DNA of 64,000 nt from Strongylocentrotus droebachiensis (GCA_035222895.1 JAVYIG010007883.1:31998-95997), one strand, 5' to 3'; positions 25,201-37,827 are shown, counted from the stretch's first letter. Notes: generated by a model not told the origin, from the letters alone. Translations and numbers: made by a program.

Positions 25201-28200
25201 GAGGCACAGTATTATTGGGGCATAGAAGTCTACTCTTAATGTGTATAAAAGGGTGTAGAAAAGGACAGAGAAATATACATGTATAATGACTACAATGCAC
25301 AGGCACAAGATATTTGCCCTTCTACAACGAATGTAATATGTACACACTTTATGAATGATAAGGGCAGACTTTGCCCCCTTCTAATTATTTGCTTTGCCAT
25401 AATTCAGAAATGACGAGGAAGATAAGAATACCTTTTGTGTGGCATGATTTCTGCATTCACCCGGTTGATCATCTCGGACATGGACATACATGGCACTTCA
25501 TGAACAAATGAAAATGACATTAGACTATAATAAATTGTTTGCATCACTTTTAAACAATTTTATTGATAGAAAAAGTAAAACATGATTTTAGAAGTGAATA
25601 TGATTACAAATTCAAAGAAAACTCACAGGAACTACATCTACAGACTATCGATGAACAACACTTAGCTTTGGTCTTGATTTCTAGCTTTAACATGGAGAGA
25701 ACAAATGAATACATGTACTATATTTTATCTATATCTAGCTATCTGCTGTTTAAACATTTAATGTTATTCAGGTGAAAACGTTCACATAACAACAAGGTAG
25801 TAAGGCCATGTACTCGTATTTCAGGGTTATACATGTAATATACAGTAAAAGAAGGCTATGGCACACATGGACCCAATATTTCACAAACTTCTTTTCTAAA
25901 TGTCAATAGGGGTGGGTCATCAGTGAGTTGATATTCAACTGAAAAACTAAAACAAATAACAGGCAAAATATTAACATAGGATTAGGAAGAGATATCTTAA
26001 CTACTTGTTTTCAAACTGGATTTGTAATCATTGTGCATTGAATACACTTTCACAATTTGTAAAACACTTATAACCAACTACATGTACATGTACAGGTACA
26101 AAGTCTGCATAAAATTACACAATCACATAGGTATTTGTAATCTTTGGTTATAAATCGATAGCTACCATTTTCATGCAGGGACTTGAATCATCTTGAAACT
26201 ATATTTTCTCTTTTTAACATGTATTGCGCTTACAAAATGTTTTAACATAAATATTTCAGTCATACTGAAAGTATGTAAGCAAAAAATTAAACATAAAACA
26301 CTGTCAGAGCAAAATAATTTAGGGGGGGGGGAGAAGAAAATCATCAGCATACTAGGAAAGGTTGTTAAAGGTCTTTAAGCATTTCTACAATTCAAGTTTG
26401 AGTATTAATACATGTATATCTTGTTACTACGTTAATATATTTGACATTGGTATCATTGAAAAGCCTGTTTATTCCCCTTTACAATGATGCCCAATTTGTC
26501 ATGATTTTGTAATCATGGAATGTGCAGTACACCTGAAAATGGGGACTAAATGGGGACTAAATGGGCAATAAATGGGCTTTTCAATGTGCTAGCACTATAA
26601 AGTAAAATATCATGACTGTAAATCCCATCCAAGTTGTTATCTGGCCTCATGATTTGCTGTTTCTCTTACAATTTTTGTATATTTGCGTTAATAATATACT
26701 GCACCATTCTGTTGATGTTTTGTGAGATTGGAGTAAATAATTTGGAAGACTGATAGTAATTCATGCATCCAACTGACGTGGATGAACTTTGTACATAGAG
26801 TCCCCTATTCACAAACAATGCATTCTCGTACATGTAGAGTGTAGCATAAGTTCACATTTAAGCACTTGATCGGTGAAGCAAGTGAAATGAATAAACCGAA
26901 ACAATCATTGTCACCTGCAATTGTGTGGTAAACAGCTCTAGGTCAAATTAACAAATTTACTACGCAAATTTAAATCTCAGTGTTGTAACAATAACACTGG
27001 ATTTTTTACTAGCAATGACATAAATGAATGTGCTCTATATGAGGAACTGTACCCCAAAAATGTAAATGACAGTATGCATACTTACATTTCTCTCTTTAAA
27101 TCAAAGTTACAGCTTCTTGAACAAATAATCAAGTTTGCAAAGTTAGGTCATTTAAGTAACAAAGAAGAGAAGAATTTTATTATTGAATGAGTAACTTGTA
27201 CTGTTTCATATTCTACATATGGACAATTTCATATAACACCTTCAACAACAAATTGCACACTTACTGTAAGTTTTCTATCATCATTTAATACAGTAGTCTA
27301 AATTTAGTCTAAAAGGCCAAATCCTTGTTGAAAGAATGAAAATGGCCTGCACACCTTCCAAATTACTACTAGTATTCCATTTATGTATATTTTTCTCCAC
27401 TCCACGACATACTCACTGCAACTTCTGCAAGCTTGCCAGTTTCAAATGAAATATGGTACAAAAAAACAGTTGGAAACACATTTTGCTACTGTTCTTTCAC
27501 ATGAAGTGTACCGTGTAGTAGAACTACATGTATATGTAGAAGGCACACATCAATAATCTCTCCCTGGGAAAAGATATGAAATACGAGAATAGAAAACATA
27601 TGTAGCTGGTATTGTTTAAAAGATCTCTGTATAATTTGTACCATAAATGGATACTAAATTAGTACATTATACATCAGATTAAAAATGCATAAGCATAGAC
27701 CTCTAATTCATATTTGACTGTACACAGAACATACATGGATGTACCATGAAATACAACCTTAATGCCCAATAGTATCACTTCATATTCATTCTGTGCATGT
27801 ATGATAGATCGTATAAAAGAGGTGGGTACATGTACATCATTTTAAAAGAGCAAGGAATTGCATTCAAAAGAGCTTATATTTTCATGGTTTTTGCTAACAT
27901 GCTGATGGCTGACTTTGTACAGTATTTGTGGAAATAGGGAGACTTTTGTGATTGCGTACTAAGTTGGCCAAATTATATATACAGCCCATATATGATATTG
28001 TACAAGCTTTTAGTACGCATGAGTGTGTCATATTTTGTGGGTGAAAAATGTTCTTAAAAGTATGCAAAATGGAGGGTCCTTTTCGACTCCGATAACAAAT
28101 CATGATAGTGTGTTAGACCTGAGAATATGAATTGAGACCACCACGCCTTAAGGAATGAAATGTAATTGATCTGTGTAACAGAAAGTACATGGCGTTAAAA

Positions 28201-28658
28201 ATACTAAATGTTCATCTGAGGTACAAAATGTTTCATCTAAACATCAGGCAGCATTTCTTGTTCGAAAATAAAGATTTCTCACTTTCAAATACTACATGAT
28301 CTATATCCCCACCCTCCCATTAAAAAACTATAATTTCTATTTCCTAGTTGGCAACATTAACTACAAACACTACTTGATGAAAACAAAGTGACGTTATATG
28401 GCACTTCAATGGAATTCAATATACATATAATGCAATGAAAACAAAATCAACAAGCAATTAAGACCTACAATGTGTAATTGTGTATTCAAAGGAAACACCA
28501 TTGGCAAAAGCTATGATGGAATGTAAAACAAAAAAGTTGTAATTTAATACAAACACAGAGTTGTCATAAAGACTACCTACTATAAAAAAAAAAAGGGATT
28601 ATCCCGTTTAGAGCTGTTTGAAAGACTCAAGCTGCACTGTATCATAACTAGGCATTAA

Positions 28659-29160
28659 AGACCCCGTCGGAAGTGAAAAATTAAAAAGATGAGATAACAT
28701 ATCAACGGAAAACTCAAAAGCCATAGATTATTGATTATAGGATATTTTAGTCTGTCAGAGGAGTAACAGCTCTCTGAAAAATGGAAATCAAAAGCTTTGA
28801 CAATCGGAAGTTATCAAACTTAAAACTCGCTATCAACTTAATGACATCACCTTATGTGGAGTACACATAACCTCAATGACTTTGTGTTGATAAAACACTT
28901 AAACACGTCTCATCACCCCAGCTATATGTACAGTATATAGGCGAGCCAATTGTGTCCACACATTTTCTGATGTCACAGTATTAACTGCAGTCAATTTGAC
29001 CCCTTTTGACCTGTAATTTGGAGAGGTGCGGAAAATGAGGTTTTAATTTGCTTTTGTGCAATACTGAAATGGAAAATATTATTAATTCCCTTTGTATTTG
29101 TATTCTATGTTCATTCAGCTTTCTATTGATATAAAGTTGTATTTTCATCGGATAGGGTCT
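28659..29160. mobile_element. TTAA-flanked MITE, family A, intact copy
   Basis: It is flanked on both sides by TTAA (28655-28658 and 29161-29164). The termini AGACCCCGTCGGAAGTGAAA and TTTCATCGGATAGGGTCT form imperfect inverted repeats. TTAA target duplications are the hallmark of the piggyBac/Kolobok-type superfamilies. Two further copies (45680-47267 and 60747-62600) are interrupted by other elements; this copy shows their original uninterrupted sequence. It has no coding capacity. Confidence 0.8.
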
Positions 29161-29452
29161 TTAAATGACAAGTGTGAGGAAAGCTCATCCACATTATGAA
29201 TATACTTATTATTTGTTACCGTATACTTATTGTATAGTTTTAGTCACTTTTGTTTTATATAATGTAGAATGAAAATATTTAAAGAAATTAACACATTACT
29301 TTAACTGTACCTGGTCTAGCATTACTACAATCTACTATACTGAATGTGAAGAACAAAATTTAACCAGGAATGGAAGAGAAAGTGTCACTACAAACTGCGT
29401 ACACTTAACCCATAACTATCCCTAAGGCCATGCCAATATTTAATAATCAGGA

Positions 29453-29689
29453 CTACTTCACTGCAAATCCAAACACGTGGGACCTGAACAAACGCGGACA
29501 CTTGGCTATATCCACCTTGGTGTATTGAACCTTGCTAAACCCGGCCCGGTCTACGGACACATAGAAGGTATTGTTGACTCGGCAATGGGCAAGGGTAAGG
29601 AATACGGGGACCATCATCCTCTGCATGAAGTGCGTCCAGCTGTTCTTGTTGTGCGTCTCTACGTGCTCCACAAAGTAGAATCGTCCTCC
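29453..29689 (-). CDS. METTL7-like exon 2
   Basis: It encodes GGRFYFVEHVETHNKNSWTH to the terminal HVFGFAVK, 78 residues, then stop TAG. It contains the post-motif III strand and the C-terminal cap typical of METTL7. Confidence 0.92.
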   Translation of the reverse strand, partial: GGRFYFVEHVETHNKNSWTHFMQRMMVPVFLTLAHCRVNNTFYVSVDRAGFSKVQYTKVDIAKCPRLFRSHVFGFAVK

Positions 29690-31076
29690 CTGAAAGATAC
29701 ACAAAATATCAAATCTTATCAAGGTATATGTATACACAAACATGATCTCCAGACATGTTGGATGTCTGGACTTATCTTTTTCAAACAGCAAACAGGGGGG
29801 GGGGGGGGGGGAGGGCCAAGTTTAACATTTTTCAATAATTTATATTACATACAAATAGGTCTAGATCTAGTCTAGGTGATTGACACTGCTGTATCCATTA
29901 CAAATTTTCAAACCATATGAACTGCAAAAACATCAGTTTTCAAACAAGCTGGTTTGATTTGGGCCTTAGCTCTCCAAGACCATACTGGGGCAGGGAAAAC
30001 TTAAGTGAGGGGGGGGGGGGGGGGGGCTGCAAAATCATCAAAATATAGTATGATAGGAGGTTGGTTGTCCAGACAGTCAGACACTGAAGAAGCATAAACA
30101 TGACGAAGCCTTCTGTTTTGCCTTCAAAAGTTCAGTCACATTTATATTTGTATTTATAGACCCCTATTTGTATTTCTATACAAAATATACATAAAATAGC
30201 ACTAACCAAGTAACCATCACAAATATTTGATCTTCATAATTAATATTTTCCAACTTGAGTCTTAGAAAATAGATTAGAAGATTTATGAAATATTGCTTGT
30301 TCTTCAAAAATTACCGTTTTAAATCAACTGTCTGGACACACAATCATAATGTCTTGGTATACGGTTATCGTCTGTTGGTATACCGTATACCAACAGACGA
30401 TAACATAACATCCATTGTATGCTGTCTTGCCTGTCTAAAAGAAAGCATAGGTATAATACCAGTCACATAATCATTTAACATTCCCCATCAAATCACTGGT
30501 CCCTAGTGATCCCTGACAAGTGCTCTGCAAGTCGCAAGGAAGCACGCCGGTACTTACGGGTTTGAGAATTCGGTGGATCTCGCCGACCACAGCATCAATG
30601 TCATCCACCGAACACATTGTGAGAGTACTAACAACGGCATCCTGACTTGAATCCTCGACATGTCCTTTTAAGTCTTCGGCTCCCATGGCCAAGAACTTTG
30701 TAATCTCCAGTGATGGATGTTTGGCAGCATTCTTGACGGCACCCTCCTCGAATCTTGAGTTCGGCTCGACGACAAGAAGGGATGTATTAGCTGGATACAA
30801 GGCGAAATTGGCCCCGGGGCCGCAGCCGATCTCCAATGCGAAAAACCGCTGGTTGCTGTCCTTGCGCGTGGCTGACAAGTCGGAGAAGAGTTTGTTTTTC
30901 TGCTCTTTGATTGCCAGATGGTGCTTTTTAGTCAATATCGGAAGAATTGCAGCAAACGCAATAGGATGGAGCTTCTGAAAGATATAATACAGAATCCTCA
31001 AGACAATGAATACTCCAGCCAAGGGGACGATATAACGCTGGAAATAGTCGGACATTTTGGCATCGACGACGGCCAT
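29453..31076 (-). CDS. METTL7-like SAM-dependent methyltransferase, two exons
   Basis: Exons 31076-30558 and 29689-29453 (intron phase 0, donor CCC|GTAAGT, acceptor TTTCAG|GGA) give 251 residues. The METTL7 family comprises membrane-bound methyltransferases of the ER and lipid droplets; vertebrate members methylate small thiols, and whether this protein does so is inference. Visible: hydrophobic anchor about residues 15-33, SAM motif I LEIGCGPG (81-88), acidic motif II VEPN (103-106), STLTMCSV (150-157), ILKPGGRFYFVEH across the junction, and the family C-terminus HVFGFAVK. The ATG at 31076 has A at -3 and G at +4. An ATG seven codons downstream (31055) gives 244 residues. The frame is open further upstream to an ATG at 31226, but that part shows no family similarity. 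Confidence 0.92.
29690..30557 (-). other. METTL7-like intron with two poly-G runs
   Basis: 868-bp intron. It holds long G runs at 29796-29811 and 30009-30026 (C runs on the transcribed strand) and the perfect palindrome at 30364-30404. Confidence 0.85.
30364..30404. repeat. Perfect 20-bp-arm palindrome
   Basis: GTTATCGTCTGTTGGTATAC at 30364-30383, one base, then its exact reverse complement at 30385-30404. It lies inside the METTL7-like intron. Confidence 0.95.
30558..31076 (-). CDS. METTL7-like exon 1
   Basis: Residues 1-173: N-terminal membrane segment (YIVPLAGVFIVLRILYYIF) and the Rossmann core with GCGPG. It ends in ILKP just before the donor GTAAGT. The exact start is uncertain (31076 preferred, 31055 possible). 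Confidence 0.88.
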
Positions 31077-31639
31077 GTTGCTGATAAATGATGCTAGTGG
31101 AGACGCTAGCCCAGGCCACGCCCACAACGCTACGCTATGTTGTTCCAGGCACTTCTGCGTACCTTTCATTCTCAATAAAAACAACATACATGAAATACAT
31201 ACCAGAGTAATACCAATAAAAATCAATACAGTACAATAAGAACAAAAACAAATTATGAGAATGAGGGGTTAACAAAAGAGAACAAATAGCCTATAAACGT
31301 GCAAGCCTAGCCTAGCCTAGAACGAATTCCACTGAGACTAATTCGGCTCACGGTCAAAACAAATAAACTTTGTAACACGACGAAATTAATTACAGGGTCA
31401 CCATTTGTCGCAGTCCATCACAAATGTTTAGTTTATGATGTATGTACTATAACTGGTGATCAAAATTAAACGAAATAGGAATGAAAAGGGGATGATGGGG
31501 GGGGGGGGGTAACCTGCCGCACCCCATATTTCTATAGTGAAACTATTATGGCATAATTCTGTTCAGTATTCCCCGACTTATTCATAGGGCATGGGGAAGC
31601 TGAGGGGCGGCAATCCGGAGAGATCCCAGGGAAGGGCCC

Positions 31640-32650
31640 GTGCCCAGTGGCGGATCCAGGGGTGGCCGAAACGGCCCCCCCCCCCCATTGGCGGCGCAAA
31701 AAAAGGAAGGAAAAAAAGAGGAAGAAGAATTAAAGAGAAAAAAAGAAAGGAGAAGAGAAAAGAAAAGAGAAGAGAAAAGAAACAGAGAGAGAGAGAGAGA
31801 TATAAAAAAGGAGAAAAGAAAAAAGCCCCCCCCCCCCCGTCCCTCCTACTCCGGGGTCGGAGTAGCCTCTTGTCGATGCTTCGCTCGTCAGAATTTAGAG
31901 ACTCCAACAGCGCGAGGGCATCGACAAGAGGCTAGGGTCGGAGGCTTCGAATTTGTGTTCCCAAAATCGCCGATAAAGCCTTACTTTTCACGCAACAAAG
32001 TCCGGCCCGTAATACACACACAGGCGCGGATCCAGGAATTTCTTGCCGGGGGGGCACAAGGAGGGGCACCGTGTGGGAAAGAGAACATATATATTTTTTT
32101 TTTTAGTCCCCCAAAAAATCGCAACGACTCAGCCAGCCGCTGAATAAGCGGGGGGGGGGGGGGGGGGGGGGGGGGTAAGCGGACACTTTTTAAATATTTT
32201 TTAGTCCCCAAAAAATCGCAACGACTCAGCCAGCCGCTGAATAAGCGGGGGGGGGGGGGGGGGGGGGGGGGGAGGGGGGGGGGGGGGGGGGGGGGGTAAG
32301 AGGACACTTTTTTTTTTTTTTAGGTCACGAAATTTTTAAATTTGACATTTTGCTTCGTTAGGGGGGGGGGGGGGGGTAAGGTCACCTTTTTAGGTCAGCC
32401 ATTGGCTTTTTTTTTTTTTTTTTTTTTTTTTTAATTAAAAAAAAAAAAAAAATGTTTGGCCGGGGGGGCACGCCCCTGTTTTTCTGGCCCGTACTGACTA
32501 TACACACCGGAGATAGAGGGGTGCTTTCAAAGAGAGGGAACATACATGTACATGCACGTACCCTATATAACACTGAGTGGGTGGGGGGGGGGGAGGGGGG
32601 AGAGAAAAGTTGGGTTAGAAAGGGGGAGTCAAGGTAATGGCGCTAAGTGA
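31640..32650. repeat. Cluster of G-run elements with GGCGGATCCAGG-type ends
   Basis: It includes CAGTGGCGGATCCAGGGG at 31647, CAGGCGCGGATCCAGG at 32022, a duplicated AATCGCAACGACTCAGCCAG block (about 32107 and 32214), G runs longer than 15 bases at 32150-32175, 32247-32296 and 32360-32376, and poly-T/poly-A at 32408-32452. A 17-bp inverted repeat TAGCCTCTTGTCGATGC lies at 31863-31879 and 31918-31934. Homopolymer lengths may be unreliable. Confidence 0.7.
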
Positions 32651-33382
32651 CAGTAAACGACGAATATAATGGGGAAACTGTAATCGGGAGATTTGGGGTC
32701 ATTCCAGAAGGCTTGGGAAACGTTATTGAATAGAGGGGGCCGGCCGGGCCGGCCGCATAAAATCTCGAGCCACGGATTCAAAGTTACTAAACAGCCCCTT
32801 CGCTCCAAAGGTCATCACTCTTTAGTGAGAAATTTGAAAAGGGCACAATATTTTGGATGTCTTTTAAAAAGAAGCTATATACTCAACAGTCAAATTTTAA
32901 ATTAATGGTAGGGCCGCTTCACAACTCTTATTTTGCCCTTCATTTGGATTCAGCTCATACCAACTCGCTTGTGCTTGTATTTGAACTCATGTTGGTAGTG
33001 ATCATGGACAGGGGCGGCAATCCTGGGCCCGATAGGTGGACACGTCCCCAAGGAAATTTAGAAATATAGCTAGAAAGAAATTTAGCGGAAAGAACGTACA
33101 TATTGGGCTTAGGGATTTTCTAAAATGCATAATTTCAGCATTCAACATTGCAAAATCTCGCTTGGTCGCTACGCCCCGTTCCTCGCCCGACAACACAAAA
33201 CTATGATAAGACACTCCCGGCCGTGATTTATCCAGGGTTGGTGTAATAGATCTTTTTTCCCCTTTCATTTCTACTAACCTAATTGTGTGCTATCACAATC
33301 ATAGCCAGGGGCGGTAGGGGCAGTCAGAGGACATAGGACGAAAAAAGAGCAGACAAAGAGAAATTTTTGAAAATTCTGACAA

Positions 33383-34290
33383 GTCGAGAACGGTACAACT
33401 AATCGTCTTTTTTCTCTAATAATTTAATGAAACGTCAAAGGTTCCGCGATTCGCGCGGGAGGGGGAAAACTGAATTCAAACAAGTATTAAGAGTCGAGAA
33501 TGGTACAACGAATCGTCTTCTTTCTCTCATAATTTAATGAAGCGTCAGAAGCTTGCGCGCTACGCGCGGGCGGGGGAAACTGAATTCAGACAAGGATTAA
33601 GAGTCGAGAATGGTACAACGAATCGTCTTCTTTCTCTAATAATTTAATGAAACGTCAAAGCTTCCGCGCTTTGCGCGGTAGGGGAAAAACTGAATTCAAA
33701 CAAGGATTAAGAGACGAGAATGGTACAACGAATTGTTTTCTTTCTCTAATAATTTGATGAATCGTCAAGGCTTACGCGCTACGCGCGGGCGGGGGAAAAC
33801 TGAATTCAGACAAGGATTAAGAGTCAAGAATGGTACAACGAATCCCCGAATCTTCTTCTTTCTCTAATAATTTAATGAAACGTCAAAGCTTCCACAACAA
33901 ATCGTCTTCTTTCTCTAATAATGAAACGTTAAGCTTCTGTGCTTTGCGTGGGAGGGGGAAAACTGAATTCAGAGAAGGATTAAGAGTCGAGAATGGAACA
34001 ACGAATCATCTTCTTTCTCTAATAAGTTCATTAAATTATATGAAAGATCAAAGCTTCCGCGCTTCGCTCGGGTCGGGGGAAAACTGAATTCAGACAAGGA
34101 ATAAGAGTCGAGAACTCTTTCCCTAATAATAATTAAATAAAGGTCAAAGCTTCCGCGCTTTGCGCGGGAGGGGGGAAACTAAATTCATACAAGTATTAAG
34201 AGTCGAGAATGGTACAACGAATCCTCTTTTTTTTCTAATAATTTAATAAAACATCAAAGCTTCTGCGCTTCGCGCGTAATGGGGGGGGGG
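33383..34290 (+). repeat. Eight-unit satellite, 110-bp period
   Basis: Units start GTCGAGAATGGTACAACG at 33383, 33493, 33603, 33713, 33823, 33986, 34107 and 34202. The first five starts are exactly 110 bp apart; later units have indels, including an internal duplication near 33880. Each unit contains TTTCTCTAATAATTTAATGA, an inverted CCGCGC-TTT-GCGCGG block (variable), GGGGGAAAACTGAATTCA and CAAGGATTAAGA. The array ends at a poly-G run (34280-34300). Confidence 0.92.
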
Positions 34291-34579
34291 GGGGGGGGGG
34301 ACAGCGAGCTGCCCGACTGTGAATTTTTGATATCTTTTCTCGTTTATTTTGGTGATAAATAACACTGTCACAAAATACATATTATGCTCAAATTTTTGCT
34401 CGCTCACTAGCCGAATTGTGAAACCAGAAAATCACTTTTTAGGGCAAAAGGCTTCAGCCCCCCCCCCCCAATGAAAATTTCAAAAATTGTACCGGTATAT
34501 TGTGTCAGTATTGGTATGTTGAATTGAAAAAACGGTCTGCGCAATTTTCAAATTTCCGCCCCCCCCCCCTCCTCTTTTT

Positions 34580-34870
34580 ACATATAGGAAAAGTGCCTTT
34601 TTTCCTTTTATAATGAATGCCCCAACTCCTAAGTGCCTCTTTTAACCTCTGAAAAGAACCCTTTTCTAAAATAATATGTGCCCCTCTTCCTTTGTATAAA
34701 TCCCCTTTTCCCTTAATTCTTATAAGTGGACCATCAGGTGCGAGAAGTGCCCCCTTTTACCTCTGATAAGTGCCCCTTTTACTTTGACATGCGCTCCTTT
34801 TTATAACAAGTGCTCTTCTCCGTTCTCATAAATGCACCCTTTTCACCATTGATACGTAGGGCCTATCCCT
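34580..34870 (+). repeat. Degenerate short-unit repeat (AAGTGCCCCTTTTA)
   Basis: About nine diverged copies of a 30-35-bp unit built on AAGTGCCCCTTTTACCTCTG. Related pieces continue at 35041-35075. Confidence 0.65.
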
Positions 34871-35666
34871 TTCAAATATGACAGGTTCTCTTTGTTAATT
34901 TTGATGTATTTCCCCATAGATATACCCCATTCTTTAAATATATATATCCCACTGTCGCTTACAAAATGTCGATCTAAAGAGCTATATCTAATTTTAAAGA
35001 ATCGGAGCAGCTTTGTAGTTTTGAGTTTTCCCTTTGAGGTGCCCTTTCTTTTTCCAGAAAGTGCCTTTTTTGCTGGTGCACCCCCAATTTCAAAGCGCTC
35101 CGTCACCACTGGGGTGTCACAGAAACTCACCCTTATTACAATTTAATCGGGACACATAAGTGAATAATTTTGAATGGTCAAGTATTATGATATTTATAGT
35201 AAAATTCGATTTGTACTATGGGTCTAGAAGCTCTATCAAAAGTAACAATAAAGGTAAGAGCACATACAATATTACAATCGGAATTATTCATTGCATGGTC
35301 GAAGTCTGATAACATTTTCGCCTTCACCTTTCTAGCTGATACTTTGCATCATGATCGTGGAAAGATTAGCTTTAACTTATGAATACACAGTCATTTAATC
35401 TTCTTTACCATATTTCCATATTGTCCAGAAATCACTGGGAATGCGCTTTTAATTCTGTAATTGAATATATTTGTGTGTACGTTAAGTAGGCCTATACATG
35501 TAAGCCTATTATCAAACCATAGTGACGTATACAGGGGCGGCTATCGGCGGGGAAAGACAGGACAAATTTGCATGGGGGGGGGGGGTAGTCCAGCCATCCG
35601 GAAATTTCAAAAATCTGCAGCCAAAAATGGTATAAAAATATTGATGATGTGTATAAAGGCTGCAAC

Positions 35667-36108
35667 ACAAGGCATAACATAAAAACTTGTTGTATTGCCT
35701 TTGTGTGCCAAAACATGGGTCGGTCGGTCGGATTTTTTTTTTTTTTTTTTTTAAACTTTTTTCTGTCGCCCTCTTTGGGCCGATATTTTTCAGGTTTGAA
35801 TGTTTTTTTTTTTTTTTTTTTTTTCTTCCCCGCTCTCTTTTGGCTGATATTTCTCAGTTTTTAATGCTTCAATACATGTGTTTCAACGTCATCATTCCAT
35901 TGATATCCTTTTCACCTCATAATTTTCAATGGTTTGCACGAGTGAGAATTTTGGAATAATTTGATTTTATGCATTTATATTCCATTTAAACAAACAAAAT
36001 ACATAATTTTTTATGCATTAATTTAAAATGGCGACCGTAGATTTTCAGATTTTTGGGTCGGTCGCAAAGGGAAATACAACAAGTTTTTATTTTAAGCCCA
36101 ATGGTGGA
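35667..36108. mobile_element. TIR element with ATAAAAACTTGTTGTAT ends
   Basis: Left ATAAAAACTTGTTGTATTGCC with CCTTTG inside; right CAAAGGGAAATACAACAAGT then TTTTTATTTT. Inside the left end is GGGTCGGTCGGTCGGA followed by poly-T; inside the right end is TTTTGGGTCGGTCGCAAAGG. The layout (TIR, repeated GGTC/GGGC block, poly-T) resembles 61132-61988. Confidence 0.6.
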
Positions 36109-36191
36109 CTCTGAAGTTTTCGAGAATGCATGGTATATCTAGGACTACTCAAAACGGAAGTACGTCAAGACTAGTCAATGACTAGGTAAGG

Positions 36192-36252
36192 TAATAAGGT
36201 ACACATCTTGTTCTTTACATGACATGTAAAGAACAAGATGTGTACCTTATTA
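36192..36252. repeat. Perfect 30-bp-arm palindrome
   Basis: The arm 36192-36221 (begins TAATAAGGTACACATCTTGT) and the arm 36223-36252 are exact reverse complements separated by one base. Confidence 0.95.
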
Positions 36253-36819
36253 GTTACGTATGTAATGTGCCCCCCGTCCCCCGTCATGACAAGAATACGC
36301 TGCCCGTAATAATAATTGTTGAACATTATTTCCGTGGAAGGTCGCAACATTATGCAATTAATTTATTGCATAAAGCAGCATGCCGAGCTTATATATAACT
36401 TATAGCATCGATCCGTCTGTCTCGAGAAACGATGGAGGTTACGTCATAATATAGTTTCCTTTCTGCTCTTGTGGTGTCTATTATACCACTTGGATGATAT
36501 ACTGGTACCTGATGGACGCCGATATCTCCTTGGTTAGACCTTTTTTGTTTTCTTTCGTTAATATCTTTTTAAATAATTATTGCAGCTGCTATTCTGAAAG
36601 TAATGTGAAGGCAGACAACTTCAATTTAATACGTGGGTGGGACAGTCTACAGGTCCAGGATTCTGTAGAAAAAAGGGGGAAGGGCACAATGACAAGCGAA
36701 TAAAATAATGTTTGTGTATAGGCATACTTAATGAAGGTGGTGTAATGATGAAATTCCAACCACTTCTTCCCCCGCTGCTCAATCTTTTCTACGTAACTGT
36801 ACAAGCGAGGGGGCTAAGG

Positions 36820-37160
36820 GGCCGACCTTCAGAAGACCCCCCCCCCCAAAAAAAAAAAAAAATTGAAAATCGCATTTAAAACCAAAAAGAATTATGCGTA
36901 TTGTACATTTCCTTGCATATTTTGTTCATCCTGTAAACTTCCCTTTTTTAAATATTATTTTCTCTAAAATGAAATACATATTGTTCAAATCATTCTTAAC
37001 AAAACTGGATACATTGTACATTAATAGTTTGGATTAAACATCAATTGTTTACAATTATATACACTTAAAATATTGTATCAAACCATATTATGTTCATGAA
37101 AATGTATGATGAAAAAAAAAAAAAAGATGCAGAAACCAATAAATCAAATCAAATCAAATT
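36820..37160. repeat. Probable retroelement 3' tail region
   Basis: An AT-rich stretch ends in AATAAATCAAATCAAATCAA (about 37138-37157), the type of A-rich short tandem tail left by a non-LTR element. No coding part remains. Confidence 0.35.
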
Positions 37161-37827
37161 GCAAAAATAACAAGAAAACAAAAGTACATTTTCATTAACT
37201 TTTTAGAAATATATTATGATCAAGCATATTAAATTAAGAAATAAATTTTTCTGTCTATTCTCCCATTCTCACCCCCGTTAAACATACTCCAAACCACCCT
37301 CACCCACACACTGCTACCCCTCCCCCATCATGCGAGACACGACACACACAAACACACACACCACCCGACCACACTTCCACACACTGTTCCTAGCCTTCTC
37401 AGAAAACATAAAATTGGAGCGACAGAATAATAGAAATAATCTATTTAAAAAAATGAATAAATAATTGAAATGAATAATTGAACAAATAATTAGAGATGCT
37501 ACCTTGCTGAGAGATTTGAACCCCACCCACTAACACACACTACCACACACGCACACACCCACTCACTCTTTCTATATGTCTCGTTCTCTCTGTTTTCTTT
37601 TTCTTTCGTGAAGTGAATGAACTATTGAAAGGCCACATACGTCGTGAAGAGCCAGCACAATTTCATGAAATACATGTAGCACGGACAGTAATGAAATAGA
37701 CATACATTTGTATTGTATACTATAATCCAGGATTACAGGTTGATCTCGCGGTGGACATTTTATGGTAGGGTCCATGCATGGTACTGGTCAGGTTGTGTTG
37801 TTATTTTGACCTGTCTGAAAGCAATTC

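Larger units (their letters stand above)
16252..29452. other. 13-kb intergenic region without supportable genes
   Basis: It contains the sialyltransferase 3' flank, then AT-rich sequence with scattered MITEs and simple repeats. No frame here shows a recognisable family, splice context or coding-like composition. Confidence 0.6.
31077..37827. other. Intergenic region between divergent METTL7-like and K2P genes
   Basis: It is dominated by G-run-rich repeats, a 110-bp satellite, palindromes and homopolymers, listed separately. Apparent proteins rich in Pro, Gly, Lys or Phe come from homopolymers. The promoters of both genes must lie in or near this stretch, but no specific core-promoter motif could be assigned. 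Confidence 0.6.

Noticed and set aside
31077..31226. N-terminal extension of the METTL7-like frame from an ATG at 31226
   Set aside because: The extra 50 residues lack family similarity, while starting at 31076 or 31055 gives the usual METTL7 length (about 244-251). Kept only as an alternative.
31591..32307. Several frames over 100 codons rich in Lys/Glu/Arg or Pro
   Set aside because: They arise from purine-rich runs and poly-G/poly-C homopolymers in repeat elements.
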